Part shown: piece after piece, positions 9,349-17,965 of the stretch
Layout of the letters: each line of letters opens with the position of its first letter
Numbering within the stretch: position 1 is the stretch's first letter
Source of the DNA: Nocardioides mangrovi
GTDB taxonomy: Bacteria > Actinomycetota > Actinomycetes > Propionibacteriales > Nocardioidaceae
NCBI RefSeq assembly: GCF_020073815.1
Contig: NZ_JAIQZJ010000008.1
Coordinates: 228,397 to 292,396, forward strand
Length of the DNA: 64,000 nt
Direction of reading: 5' to 3'
The notes under the pieces: model-generated
Database searches by the model: none
What the model saw: only the letters and a program-made list of their open reading frames with translations
Told to the model about the DNA's origin: nothing
Made by a program: the position numbers and the translations under genes

Positions 9349-11102
9349 CCGAGCTCTTCGAGCCGACCAGCGAGCACGACTGGCGGCTGGCGACGCGGGC
9401 GGGCGGGCTGCTCGCGACGTACAACGAGGCCGGCGTGCTCACCGCGCCCGACGTCCACGTGGCGACCCGGGTCGGCGGGCTCGGCGGTGAGGACGACGAG
9501 CGGGTGCTGCTCGCGGTCGCGCTGGCGGTGCGCGCCGTACGCCGCGGCTCCGTCTGCCTCGACCTCGACACCGTGACGACCGCGGCACCCGAGCTCGACT
9601 GGCCCGAGCGCGACGCCTGGGTGGCGGCGATCGAGGGGTCGCCGCTGGTCGCCGCGGGCGTGGTGCGGTGGGAGCTCGGCCTGCTCTACCTCGACCGCTA
9701 CCACCGGCTCGAGACCCAGGTGCACGACGACCTGGCCGCGCGGCTCGACCAGGCGCCGCCGCCGGTCGACGAGGCGCGGCTGGCCGAGGCGCTGGCGAAG
9801 GTCGGCACCGGACACTTCAGCGACGAGCAGCGCGACGCCGTGGTGGCCGCGCTGCATCGGCGGACGACGATCCTCACCGGCGGCCCCGGCACCGGCAAGA
9901 CGACGACGGTCGCCCGGCTGCTCGCTCTCCTCGCCGACCAGGCCGGCGGCCGTCTCGCGGTTGCCCTCGCGGCGCCGACCGGCAAGGCCGCGACCCGGCT
10001 CCAGGAGGCGGTCGCCGCCGAGCTCACGGTCGTCGCGCAGACCTGGCCCGACGTCACCGACCTGGTCGGCCGCCCGGACGGTCTGACCCTGCACCGGCTG
10101 CTCGGCTGGCGCCCCGACAACGCCACCCGCTTCCGACACGACCGCTCCAACCGGCTCAAGTACGACGTGGTCGTCGTCGACGAGTCCTCGATGGTCGAGC
10201 TGACCATGATGGGCCGACTGCTGGAGGCGCTCCGCCCGGAGAGTCGGCTGGTGCTGGTCGGCGACCCGCAGCAGCTGACCTCGGTCGGCGCGGGCGCGGT
10301 CCTCAGCGACCTGGTCGCCGGCTACGAGCAGCGGCCCGACTCACCGGTCGCCGCGCTGTCGCGCAACTTCCGCTCCGAGGAGGACATCAAGGCGCTGGCC
10401 GCCGCGCTGCGTGCCGGCGACGCCGACGCGGTCGTCGACGTCCTTCGTCAGCCCTCCGACCAGGTGGAGTGGGTCGACGCCTCCGACGAGGCGACGGTCG
10501 AGGCCGCCCTGCGCCCCGACTCGCTCGCCGCCGCTCGGGCCGTCTGGTCGGCGGCCGTGGCCGAGGACCCGGCGGCCGCGCTCGCCGAGCTCGACCGCTA
10601 CCGCCTGCTCTGCGCACACCGCGAGGGCCCCTACGGCGTCCGCCGCTGGAACCACCTCGTCGAGCGCTGGCTCGGCGAGGACCCGGAGGTCGACCTCTAC
10701 TCCCAGTGGTACGTCGGCCGTCCGTTGCTGGTGACCAGCAACGACTACGCCCTCGACGTCTACAACGGCGAGACCGGCGTCGTGGTGCGGCGCGAGGGCC
10801 GGGCCCGGGCGTTCGTCGCGGGGTCCGAGCGGTTGAAGGAGTTCGCACCCGGCCGGCTCGACGCCGTCGAGACCATGCACGCGATGACGATCCACAAGAG
10901 CCAGGGCAGCCAGGCCGACCGGGTGAGCGTGCTGCTGCCCGACGAGGGCTCGCGGCTGCTGACCCGCGAGCTCTTCTACACCGCGGTCACCCGCGCCCGG
11001 CAGCACGTCCGCGTGGTCGGCTCGGAGGCCGCCGTACGCGCGGCCGTCGCGACCCGGGCGCAGCGCGCCACCGGCCTGCGGCTGCGTCTCGCGGAGCGGT
11101 GA
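9345..11102 (+). CDS. recD: RecBCD exonuclease V subunit RecD (5'-3' helicase)
   Basis: This is a 585-residue SF1B helicase. The start ATG 9345 overlaps the recB stop (ATGA). Walker A is GGPGTGKTTT around residue 180, Walker B is VVVDESSMVE, and the GDPQQLTSVGAGAVL motif and C-terminal AMTIHKSQGSQADRVSV are typical of RecD/TraA helicases. In the complex it drives along the 5'-ended strand. It is the last gene of the recCBD operon; the next gene has its own promoter 44 bp downstream. Confidence 0.95.
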   Translation: MTELFEPTSEHDWRLATRAGGLLATYNEAGVLTAPDVHVATRVGGLGGEDDERVLLAVALAVRAVRRGSVCLDLDTVTTAAPELDWPERDAWVAAIEGSPLVAAGVVRWELGLLYLDRYHRLETQVHDDLAARLDQAPPPVDEARLAEALAKVGTGHFSDEQRDAVVAALHRRTTILTGGPGTGKTTTVARLLALLADQAGGRLAVALAAPTGKAATRLQEAVAAELTVVAQTWPDVTDLVGRPDGLTLHRLLGWRPDNATRFRHDRSNRLKYDVVVVDESSMVELTMMGRLLEALRPESRLVLVGDPQQLTSVGAGAVLSDLVAGYEQRPDSPVAALSRNFRSEEDIKALAAALRAGDADAVVDVLRQPSDQVEWVDASDEATVEAALRPDSLAAARAVWSAAVAEDPAAALAELDRYRLLCAHREGPYGVRRWNHLVERWLGEDPEVDLYSQWYVGRPLLVTSNDYALDVYNGETGVVVRREGRARAFVAGSERLKEFAPGRLDAVETMHAMTIHKSQGSQADRVSVLLPDEGSRLLTRELFYTAVTRARQHVRVVGSEAAVRAAVATRAQRATGLRLRLAER

Positions 11103-11132
11103 GCGGGAAACCCCGTCGCAACGTCGTCCGGC

Positions 11133-11138
11133 TAGGGT
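11133..11138 (+). promoter_or_regulatory. -10 element (TAGGGT) for leaderless ACT-domain gene
   Basis: TAGGGT stands 7 bp before ATG 11146 in the 43-bp gap after recD. The spacing predicts a transcript starting at the ATG, so the ACT-domain gene can be expressed independently of recCBD. Confidence 0.5.
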
Positions 11139-11145
11139 CGAGGGC

Positions 11146-11769
11146 ATGCCGTACCTGCTGCGCGTCGAGCTCCCCGACATCCCGGGGTCGCTGGGTCGCG
11201 TCGCGACGGCCATCGGTATGGCCGGCGGCGACATCGAGGCGATCGAGATCGTCGAGAAGCGGCACGACGGCGTGGCCGTCGACGACGTGCTCCTCGAGAC
11301 CGCCCCGGGCGCCATGCCCGACTCCATCGTGTCGGCGTGCAACGCCCTCGACGGCGTCCGCGTCGTCTGGATCAGCCGGTACGCCGCGGGCGGCAACCTC
11401 TTCCTCGACCTCGAGGCCGTCGAGGAGCTGACCGCCGACCCCGAGGGCGCGCTCGACCGGCTCATCGACCTGCTGCCGGTCACCTTCCGCGCCGACTGGG
11501 CGGCCCGGGTCAGCAAGATCGACGGCGTCGTCTACTCCACACCGGCCGCGCCCCGCGAGCTGTCCTGGGTCGGCATCGACCGCGCCGACCACCTCGAGTC
11601 CGACGACGAGAACGACGTCCGCTGCGGCGCCCGGCTCAACAAGTCGGAGATCGTCGTCATCGGCCGCCGCGGCGGCCCCGACTTCCTCGACTCCGAGATC
11701 GCCCGCCTCGGCCACCTCGTCGGCCTGGCCATGTCGATCACCCGCGGCGCCAAGTCCCACGCCCACTGA
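11146..11769 (+). CDS. ACT-domain amino-acid-binding protein
   Basis: This 207-residue protein begins MPYLLRVELPDIPGSLGRVA, a textbook ACT start (beta-alpha-beta with the DxPGxLxxV loop that binds amino acids). The remainder predicts a second alpha/beta unit without catalytic motifs. ACT domains normally act as allosteric sensors. Free-standing proteins of this size are common in actinobacteria and of unknown partner. Nothing nearby identifies the ligand. A leaderless promoter precedes it, and it converges on the MFS gene at 11873 across a strong hairpin. Confidence 0.8.
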   Translation: MPYLLRVELPDIPGSLGRVATAIGMAGGDIEAIEIVEKRHDGVAVDDVLLETAPGAMPDSIVSACNALDGVRVVWISRYAAGGNLFLDLEAVEELTADPEGALDRLIDLLPVTFRADWAARVSKIDGVVYSTPAAPRELSWVGIDRADHLESDDENDVRCGARLNKSEIVVIGRRGGPDFLDSEIARLGHLVGLAMSITRGAKSHAH

Positions 11770-11802
11770 CCTCGCGCGGGGGCCGCTCGGGGGTCAGTGG
11801 GG

Positions 11803-11860
11803 TAGTCCCGCACGTTTTCGCAGATTGGGAGCGCTCCCGACCGCGAAACGTGCGGGACTA
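11803..11860. terminator. Long hairpin between convergent genes
   Basis: The left arm at 11803-11821 (TAGTCCCGCACGTTTTCGC) pairs with the right arm at 11843-11860 with one unpaired T. The loop contains GGGAGCGCTCCC, itself a perfect palindrome. It lies exactly between the ends of two convergent genes, so it may be a bidirectional terminator. Its size and secondary palindrome also fit a small dispersed repeat element. Confidence 0.55.
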
Positions 11861-11872
11861 TCGACCTGGGGG

Positions 11873-13177
11873 TCAGCGCACCGACCGGATCCGGGTCACG
11901 AAGACCGAGCCGAGCAGGCCGCAGACGAACGCGCTGAGGTAGACCACGAAGTAGCCGGTCGAGAAGGCGTCGCCGTGGGTCTCGGTGCGACCGCCGAGGC
12001 CCTCGACGAGGAGCAGCAGCGCGGCGGCGATGGCCGGGGCGAAGACCTGGGGGAGGGCGTTGGCGATGTTGATGACGCCGAGGTCCTTGGCGCGGTCCTC
12101 GGCGCCGGGCAGCACCTGGGTGATGAGCGCGAAGTCGACCGCGGTGTAGATCCCGTAGCCGATGCCCATCAGCACCGCCGCGGCGACGGCGGCCGGCCAG
12201 GTCTGCACGACCGCCAGCAGCAGTGCGGCCGTCGCGCCGACGATGCCGGACCAGATCACGAACACCTTCCGCCGGCCGATCCGGTCGCTCCAGACGCCGA
12301 AGGTCACCGCCGTCGCCATCAGCACGACGCCGTAGATCGCGGTCAGCACGAAGACCCGCCCGTCGGCGTCGTCCTTGTCGATGCCGACCGCGTCCTGGAG
12401 GTAGTAGAGGAGGTAGAGCAGCCCGAGGCTGTTGCCCAGGTTGACCAGGAAGCGGGTGATCCAGGCCCACGCGAAGTCCGGGTGCTGACGAGGCGAGACC
12501 CAGAAGGACCGCAGGAAGGCACCCCAGTCGAACGGCGGCGGGTACTCCTCGGGAGCGAGCGCGAGGTCGCGGGAGTCCAGGCTGTAGGGGATGGTCAGGA
12601 CGACCAGGACGATCGTCGTGACGACGTACCCGGTCGCGATCGACCCGGTCGCTGACGCGATGCCGGTGCCGGCCACCACGCCGAAGGTCTGCGCGACGGC
12701 GAGGATGCCGCCCACCCGTCCGCGGGAGCGCGACGGCACCTGGTCCGGGATCGTCGCGGTGACCGCGGCCAGCATCGCGTTGAGCGCCGCCTGCACGCCG
12801 CACCACCCGACCGCCATCACCACGACGTTGTCCGCGACCGAGAGCACCAGCAGCGAGACCGCGCCGCCCGCCGCCCCGGCGACCACCCACGGGAGCCGCC
12901 GCCCGATCCGCAGCGTGGTCCGGTCGGAGAATGCGCCGAAGACCGGGTTGCAGATCACCGACGTCAGCGCGCCGAGGCCGAGCACGACCGCGAGGATCTG
13001 CTTCTTCGCGTCGGCGTCGATCGCCTCCGCCTGCTGGGCGAGCAGCACCTGGATCGGGCCGAAGAAGCCCGCCCACAGGCCGATGCTGGCCAGCATCAGC
13101 CACGCGACCCAGCGATCCGGCGGCTCCTCGGTCGGCTCGGCCAGCGCGGACCGACGCGCGCCTGTGTCCGTCGTCAC
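11873..13177 (-). CDS. MFS transporter (12 TM)
   Basis: This 434-residue membrane protein starts at GTG 13177. It shows about 12 hydrophobic helices and the MFS loop 2-3 signature in the form NPVFGAFSDRTTLRIGRR. The overall layout resembles the SLC45/sugar:cation symporter-like branch (cytoplasmic repeat SDRIGRRK after TM8). Substrate and direction cannot be assigned; a sugar or similar small polar solute is a guess. It converges with the ACT gene and is followed upstream (13178-13217) by only a short gap to the exported hydrolase. Confidence 0.8.
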   Translation of the reverse strand: MTTDTGARRSALAEPTEEPPDRWVAWLMLASIGLWAGFFGPIQVLLAQQAEAIDADAKKQILAVVLGLGALTSVICNPVFGAFSDRTTLRIGRRLPWVVAGAAGGAVSLLVLSVADNVVVMAVGWCGVQAALNAMLAAVTATIPDQVPSRSRGRVGGILAVAQTFGVVAGTGIASATGSIATGYVVTTIVLVVLTIPYSLDSRDLALAPEEYPPPFDWGAFLRSFWVSPRQHPDFAWAWITRFLVNLGNSLGLLYLLYYLQDAVGIDKDDADGRVFVLTAIYGVVLMATAVTFGVWSDRIGRRKVFVIWSGIVGATAALLLAVVQTWPAAVAAAVLMGIGYGIYTAVDFALITQVLPGAEDRAKDLGVINIANALPQVFAPAIAAALLLLVEGLGGRTETHGDAFSTGYFVVYLSAFVCGLLGSVFVTRIRSVR

Positions 13178-13217
13178 CCGCGCATCGTGGCACTCACGAC
13201 GCGGGAGCGTGCGCGAT

Positions 13218-14690
13218 TCAGCAGCCGACGCCCGCGATGTCGCCGTCCGAGCCGACGCCGGCGAGCGAGTACGCCGAGCAGTAGCGGTCGCTCAGCAGCG
13301 CGCCGCGCTTCAGGGTGACCGGCGACCACGCGTCACCGCCGACCGGCTCGAGGTAGCGGAAGGACGTGTCGAGCAGCGGCGCCGCCGGGCCGTCCTTGAG
13401 GTAGCGGTCCAGCCAGCGCTGCACGTAGACGCTGGTGAGGTCCTGGCCGTAGCGGCTCGCCGGCAGCACCAGCGGGATGTCGGTGTACTCCAGGTGGGTC
13501 GAGGCGTGCGGCACCACGAGCATCGAGTCGACGCCGGCGTTCGTCCATGCGTCGTACCCGGTCGCGCGCTCGCGCATCGGGTCCGGCCCGTCGGGGGACG
13601 GGGTCGGGTTGAGCGAGCTGCCGCCGCTGAGCTCGGCCGGCGTGACGGTGAAGCCGTACTCCGACTGCACCGCCAGCGCGGGTACGACGGGCTTGTTGCC
13701 CGATCCGTCGAGGGGGCCGTCGGAGTCGGGGCCGGTGAGCTTGTCGAGCGCGACGACGGTCTCGACCCGGTCGTCGGTGCCCTGCACCTTCGAGACCGCG
13801 GCGGCGCCCATCGAGTGGCCGATGATCGCGACCCGGGTGTCCCGGCCGGGAGCGGTCGGCGTCGGGTCGGGCGACCGGTCGAAGAGCCGCCAGAACGGGT
13901 TGTACGGCGTCGTCGAGCTGGCACCCCCCGACTGGTCGTTGGGGTAGTGGTGGCTCGGCGTCGAGGTGAAGAAGTCGAGCGCGTCCTCGGTGCCGACCAC
14001 GAAGTTGGACAGCTGCTGCGACGGCACGCCCGGGCAGCCGGTGAGCTCGCCGTCCTCCGGCGTGGCCACGGGGTTGCAGAAGGGGACCATGTCCTGGTGG
14101 AGCGGGGAGTCCTGGTGCGGCAGCGTCTCGCTGGTGCCCTGGCCCTGCACGTCGTAGGTCAGCACGACGTACCCCCGCTCGGCGAGGTCCTCGGCCAGCC
14201 AGGCGTACATGCCCTCCGAGCCCTGCACCGAGCCCTCGGTGATGACGACGCCGGGGTAGGGGCCGGTCAGCCTCGTGCCGGTGTAGGGGTCCCGCGCGCC
14301 GGGCAGCGGCTTGTAGACCGTGCCGCGCAGCAGGGCGCCGTACCGGTTGGTGAAGGCGACCGGCTTCGCGACGCCGCGGGTGCCGTTCCAGTCCGCGCGC
14401 AGCGGGTTGCCGACGTTCCAGCCCGGCACCAGCGCGCCGGCGGTCAGGGCCAGCCGGGTCGGCGAGGCGACCTGGGTGAGCAGCTGGCCGACGTACCGGG
14501 CGGTCGAGGCCCGGACCAGCGCGGGCAGGTACGCCGGGTTGCGCAGCTGGCTGCCCTCGCCGGTGATCCGGCCGTAGGCGTCGGCCATGTCCTGCGCGTC
14601 GGCGGCGGGGTCGACCGGCTTCGCCGAGGCGGGTGCGGCGACCCCCAGGGCGAGGGCAGCGGACAGGACGGCGGCACCGAGGACACGCAT
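13218..14690 (-). CDS. Exported alpha/beta hydrolase
   Basis: This 490-residue protein has a signal peptide (MRVLGAAVLSAALALG, cleavage near PASAKP). The fold is alpha/beta hydrolase, with the nucleophile elbow GHSMGAA around residue 280. A dienelactone/acetyl-xylan-esterase-like front half carries GVVITEGSVQGSEG and DVQGQGTSE, the latter typical of secreted S9/X-Pro dipeptidyl-like hydrolases. The C-terminal part has VVPHASTHLEYT, a likely catalytic His loop. Six or more cysteines suggest disulfides outside the cell. The substrate is an ester or peptide; which cannot be told. Confidence 0.8.
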   Translation of the reverse strand: MRVLGAAVLSAALALGVAAPASAKPVDPAADAQDMADAYGRITGEGSQLRNPAYLPALVRASTARYVGQLLTQVASPTRLALTAGALVPGWNVGNPLRADWNGTRGVAKPVAFTNRYGALLRGTVYKPLPGARDPYTGTRLTGPYPGVVITEGSVQGSEGMYAWLAEDLAERGYVVLTYDVQGQGTSETLPHQDSPLHQDMVPFCNPVATPEDGELTGCPGVPSQQLSNFVVGTEDALDFFTSTPSHHYPNDQSGGASSTTPYNPFWRLFDRSPDPTPTAPGRDTRVAIIGHSMGAAAVSKVQGTDDRVETVVALDKLTGPDSDGPLDGSGNKPVVPALAVQSEYGFTVTPAELSGGSSLNPTPSPDGPDPMRERATGYDAWTNAGVDSMLVVPHASTHLEYTDIPLVLPASRYGQDLTSVYVQRWLDRYLKDGPAAPLLDTSFRYLEPVGGDAWSPVTLKRGALLSDRYCSAYSLAGVGSDGDIAGVGC

Positions 14691-14725
14691 GGCCGCTCAA
14701 CGAGCGACCACGTGCGGAGGTGACG

Positions 14726-15169
14726 TCAGGCGCGCTCGAGCAGGAAGACCGGGATCTCGCGGTCGGTCTTCTCCTGGTACTCGGCGTACGGCGAGTAGAC
14801 GCTCACCGCGCGGTCCCACCACTCGGCCCGCTCGTCGCCCTCGGCGACACGCACCCGGTAGGTGTGCTTCTCGCTCTTGTCCTGGAGGTCGACCTCGGGG
14901 TGCTCGAGGAAGTTGTGGTACCAGGTCGGGTGCTCCGGCGCGCCGCCCTTCGAGGCGACCGCTGCGTAGACGCCGTCCTTCTCCACCCGCATCACGGGGT
15001 TCTTCCGGAGCTTGCCGGACTTCGCGCCCTTCGAGGTGATCACCACGACCGGCCACTCGGGGTGGTCGGGGAGGGTGTTGGCCTCCTGGCCGTCGGACGC
15101 CTCATAGGCGGCCACCTGGTCGCGGACCCACTGCTCGGGACTGGGCTCGTACTCGCCTTCAAGTGCCAT
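14726..15169 (-). CDS. Nitroreductase-family deazaflavin (F420)-dependent reductase
   Basis: This 147-residue single split-barrel domain belongs to the Ddn/DDR family, which reduces quinones or nitro compounds with F420H2. Family marks are VVITSKGAKSGKLRKNPVMR (F420-phosphate-binding loop), GGAPEHPTWYHNF and the terminal IPVFLLER. It is soluble, with no signal peptide. The start is ATG 15169, just downstream of a divergent leaderless promoter. It lies 35 bp upstream of the exported hydrolase on the same strand and may be co-transcribed. It shows that the organism uses F420, which matters for the LLM enzyme at 46235. Confidence 0.88.
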   Translation of the reverse strand: MALEGEYEPSPEQWVRDQVAAYEASDGQEANTLPDHPEWPVVVITSKGAKSGKLRKNPVMRVEKDGVYAAVASKGGAPEHPTWYHNFLEHPEVDLQDKSEKHTYRVRVAEGDERAEWWDRAVSVYSPYAEYQEKTDREIPVFLLERA

Positions 15170-15206
15170 ACCCGGTCAATGCCCACTCGGGCCCGCGACA
15201 TTCCCC

Positions 15207-15212
15207 TACGAT
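15207..15212 (+). promoter_or_regulatory. -10 element (TACGAT) upstream of short leader ORF
   Basis: TACGAT lies 6 bp before an ATG (15219), giving the leaderless spacing. Transcription would start at or beside that ATG and run on to the MFS gene at 15292. Confidence 0.4.
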
Positions 15213-15218
15213 GGGCCC

Positions 15219-15239
15219 ATGCATCACCTCCGTGACTGA
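15219..15239 (+). CDS. Possible six-residue leaderless leader peptide
   Basis: The sequence reads ATG-CAT-CAC-CTC-CGT-GAC-TGA (MHHLRD). It sits directly at the predicted transcription start and ends 52 bp before the MFS start. It could be a regulatory uORF. There is no independent support such as a clear attenuator, so this is only a candidate. Confidence 0.25.
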   Translation: MHHLRD

Positions 15240-15291
15240 CAGGCGCCGCTCGCTCGCCCTGTCCCTCCCTCGACCCTCACGGAGATCTCCC

Positions 15292-16440
15292 ATGCCCGGC
15301 ACCCGTGCCGGGAGCCCGCTGCTCGCCCGCCCGGCGGTACGGCGCACCTTCGCGTGCGCCCTCGTCGGCCGGTCGGCCTACGGCGTGCTCCCGCTCTGCT
15401 TCCTCTTCACCGTCCGTCAGGCGACCGGGTCCTTCCCGGCCGCCACCCTCGCCGCCGCCGTGCTCGGCCTCGCCACCCTGGCCCTGCCGGTCCAGGCTCG
15501 GGTGCTCGACCGCTGGGGCCAGCGCCGCGTCCTGCCGCTGGTCACCACGACCTGGGTGGTCCTGCTCGCGGCCGCCGTCCTCCTCTCGGCGGCCGGCACG
15601 TCGAGACCCGCCGTGTGGTGCGTCCTCGCGCTCGCGCTCGGGGTGACCGCGCCGGCACTCGGCCCATCGATGCGCGCCCAGTGGCGCTGGTTCGCCGAGG
15701 ACGTCGCCCAGCGGCGGGCGGCGTACGCCGTCGACTCGGTCGGCGAGGAGAGCCTCTACCTGATGGGGCCGATCGTGGCCTCGGTCGTCCTCGCGACCGG
15801 GCCGGCCCGGTGGGGTCTCGTCCTGGTCGCCGCGCTCGCCGCCACCGGCACCGTCGGGCTGGTCGCCTCGCCGGCGGCCGTCGCGCGCGCTGAGGAGCCC
15901 GGACCCCTGCTCGGGCTCGGACCGGTCCGTCGCCCCGGGATGCCGCGGCTCCTGGTGTCGATGGGTCCATTCGGAGCCGGCACGGCGCTCGTCTACACGG
16001 GCGTCGCGGCCGCGGCGGACCGACTCGGTCACCCCGGCTGGGCGGGCGTCGTCGAGGCGGGGATCGCGGCGGGCTCGGTCGCCGGCGGTCTCCTCTGGGC
16101 GCGACTGCGTCGCCCGCCCCGCGTCTCGTTGCTGCTGGTCGGGCTCGCGGGGCTACTCGCGCTGGCCGCCGCGCTGCCGTTCGCCGCGGCGGGCGTGGCG
16201 CTGGCGCTCGGAGGGATCGCGTTCGCCCCGACGTACGTCTCCGCCTACCAGGCCGCCGACGCTCTCACCCCGCCGAGCGAGCACACCGAGGCCTCGACCC
16301 TGGTCAACACCGCGAGCAACCTCGCCACTGCGATCGGCACCGCGCTCGCCGGCTCGCTGGTGGCGGGCGGTGTCTCGCCGTACGCGGTCGCGGCGGTGCT
16401 GATCGTGGCCGCGGCCGCTACGTCTAATCTCGGCGCATGA
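15292..16440 (+). CDS. MFS transporter upstream of menB
   Basis: This 382-residue protein has about 11-12 hydrophobic segments. I start it at ATG 15292, which is preceded by GGAG at 15281-15284 and followed by MPGTRAGSPLLARPAVRRTF. The upstream in-frame extension is non-hydrophobic and unlikely. The loop 2-3 motif is degenerate (ARVLDRWGQRRVLP). Short MFS proteins of this sort resemble drug or metabolite exporters. Its last codons overlap the menB start (ATGA), but menB also appears to have its own promoter within this gene. Confidence 0.75.
   Translation: MPGTRAGSPLLARPAVRRTFACALVGRSAYGVLPLCFLFTVRQATGSFPAATLAAAVLGLATLALPVQARVLDRWGQRRVLPLVTTTWVVLLAAAVLLSAAGTSRPAVWCVLALALGVTAPALGPSMRAQWRWFAEDVAQRRAAYAVDSVGEESLYLMGPIVASVVLATGPARWGLVLVAALAATGTVGLVASPAAVARAEEPGPLLGLGPVRRPGMPRLLVSMGPFGAGTALVYTGVAAAADRLGHPGWAGVVEAGIAAGSVAGGLLWARLRRPPRVSLLLVGLAGLLALAAALPFAAAGVALALGGIAFAPTYVSAYQAADALTPPSEHTEASTLVNTASNLATAIGTALAGSLVAGGVSPYAVAAVLIVAAAATSNLGA
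16425..16430 (+). promoter_or_regulatory. Internal -10 element (TAATCT) for leaderless menB
   Basis: TAATCT is 6 bp before ATG 16437 and lies inside the 3' end of the MFS gene. The spacing fits a leaderless start, so menB can be transcribed without the transporter. Confidence 0.45.
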
Positions 16441-17381
16441 GTGCGATCGAGGGAGTCTCGGAGATCTTCGACCCGGCCGCGTGGGACGCGGTCCCCGGCT
16501 TCGAGGACCTCACCGACCTGACCTACCACCGCGCGAAGGACCACGGCACTGTCCGGGTCGCCTTCGACCGGCCGGACATCCTCAACGCCTTCCGGCCGCA
16601 CACCGTCGACGAGCTGCTGCGGGTGCTCGAGCACGCACGGGTCACTGCCGACGTCGGCTGCGTGCTGCTCACCGGCAACGGGCCGAGCGCCAAGAACGGC
16701 AAGTGGGCCTTCTGCAGCGGTGGCGACCAGCGCATCCGTGGCCGGGCCGGCTACCAGTACGAGGACGGCTCGGCCGGCAGTGACGACACCGGTCGCGAGG
16801 AGCCGAGCCCGATCGACAAGGCGCGGCTCGCGCGGCTGCACATCCTCGAGGTGCAGCGGCTGATCCGCTTCATGCCGAAGGTCGTCATCTGCGTCGTCCC
16901 CGGCTGGACCGCCGGCGGCGGCCACTCCCTGCACGCCGTCTGCGACCTGACCCTCGCCTCCGCCGAGGAGGCCCGCTTCAAGCAGACCGACGCCGACGTC
17001 GGCTCCTTTGACGGCGGCTTCGGCTCGGCGTACCTCGCCCGTCAGGTGGGCCAGAAGTACGCCCGCGAGATCTTCTTCCTCGGCCAGGAGTACTCCGCCG
17101 AGGACGGCGTCCGGATGGGCAACGTCAACCGTGCGGTCCCGCACGCCGAGCTGGAGAAGGTCGCCCTGGAGTGGGGTCGTCTGATCAACGGCAAGTCCCC
17201 GACGGCCCAGCGGATGCTGAAGTACTCCTTCAACGCGATCGACGACGGCCTCGTCGGCCAGCAGCTCTTCGCCGGCGAGACCACCCGCCTCGCCTACATG
17301 ACCGACGAGGCCCAGGAGGGCCGCGACCAGTTCCTCGAGAAGCGCGAGCCCGACTGGTCGCCGTACCCCTGGTACTACTGA
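16437..17381 (+). CDS. menB: 1,4-dihydroxy-2-naphthoyl-CoA synthase
   Basis: This 314-residue crotonase-fold protein closes the naphthoquinone ring from O-succinylbenzoyl-CoA in menaquinone synthesis. Diagnostic features are AFCSGGDQRIRGRAGYQYEDG-type sequence around residues 91-110 (oxyanion hole plus the extended loop typical of actinobacterial MenB), VPGWTAGGGHSLHAVCDL, and DVGSFDGGFGSAYLAR with the active-site Asp/Gly turn. The C-terminus WSPYPWYY is also family-typical. No other men genes are in the window. The 3' end overlaps the convergent 17375 gene by 7 bp. Confidence 0.95.
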   Translation: MSAIEGVSEIFDPAAWDAVPGFEDLTDLTYHRAKDHGTVRVAFDRPDILNAFRPHTVDELLRVLEHARVTADVGCVLLTGNGPSAKNGKWAFCSGGDQRIRGRAGYQYEDGSAGSDDTGREEPSPIDKARLARLHILEVQRLIRFMPKVVICVVPGWTAGGGHSLHAVCDLTLASAEEARFKQTDADVGSFDGGFGSAYLARQVGQKYAREIFFLGQEYSAEDGVRMGNVNRAVPHAELEKVALEWGRLINGKSPTAQRMLKYSFNAIDDGLVGQQLFAGETTRLAYMTDEAQEGRDQFLEKREPDWSPYPWYY

Positions 17382-17965
17382 CCCTTCGCGGGATCGCGCG
17401 GCGCCGGCGGACGTCCAGGTGCCGCGAAGAGCCGACGCTCGCGCCGCGTCACGCCCGCCATGATCTGGTCGCGTCGGTCCGGGGTGACGGCCGCGGCGTA
17501 CTCGGGGTCGTCGAAGACGTGCTGGCCGGCGATCTCGTGCACGGCCAGCCAACGCGGCCCCGGGCCGTCGACCAGCCGGTAGCGCCGTGTCCGCCACCAG
17601 CCGTCCACCCGGTGCAACAGGGGGATGTGCCGCTCGACGTACCATCGGTGGAGCTCGTCCTCGAGCTCCGGTGGCACCTCGACGGAGACGGTGAGCAGCA
17701 GCGGTGGGCGCTCTGCATCCGGCCGGCCGGCCCGGGTGTGCTCGTCCAGCTGCTCGTAGGTGCGGACCTCGAGGGTCGCCCGAGCGACGGCGCGAGCATG
17801 GTCGCGCGCGGCGGCCACGTCCGGGACGTCGTACGTCGTCAGCCAGGTCGGCGGCCGCCCGTCCAGCGCCTGCCACCGGGCCTCGCCCGGTCGTGGTGGG
17901 AGCGCGGCCGGCTCGCCCAGGACGAGGACGAGGCCGGCATGGACACGGCGCACCGGGTCAGGCAT
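17375..17965 (-). CDS. Probable dimeric alpha-beta-barrel (EthD-like) protein, last gene of BBE operon
   Basis: I do not recognise a named family member. The 196-residue protein contains two similar ferredoxin-like halves; the second has RWYVERHIPLLHRVDGWWR followed by RRYRLV, the pattern seen in EthD/dimeric alpha-beta-barrel proteins that isomerise or cyclise small molecules. The start ATG 17965 overlaps the hydrolase stop by 8 bp, so translation is probably coupled. It is the third and last gene of the unit that begins at 20116, controlled by operator A. Its 3' end overlaps menB by 7 bp on the opposite strand. Confidence 0.6.
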   Translation of the reverse strand: MPDPVRRVHAGLVLVLGEPAALPPRPGEARWQALDGRPPTWLTTYDVPDVAAARDHARAVARATLEVRTYEQLDEHTRAGRPDAERPPLLLTVSVEVPPELEDELHRWYVERHIPLLHRVDGWWRTRRYRLVDGPGPRWLAVHEIAGQHVFDDPEYAAAVTPDRRDQIMAGVTRRERRLFAAPGRPPAPRDPAKGQ

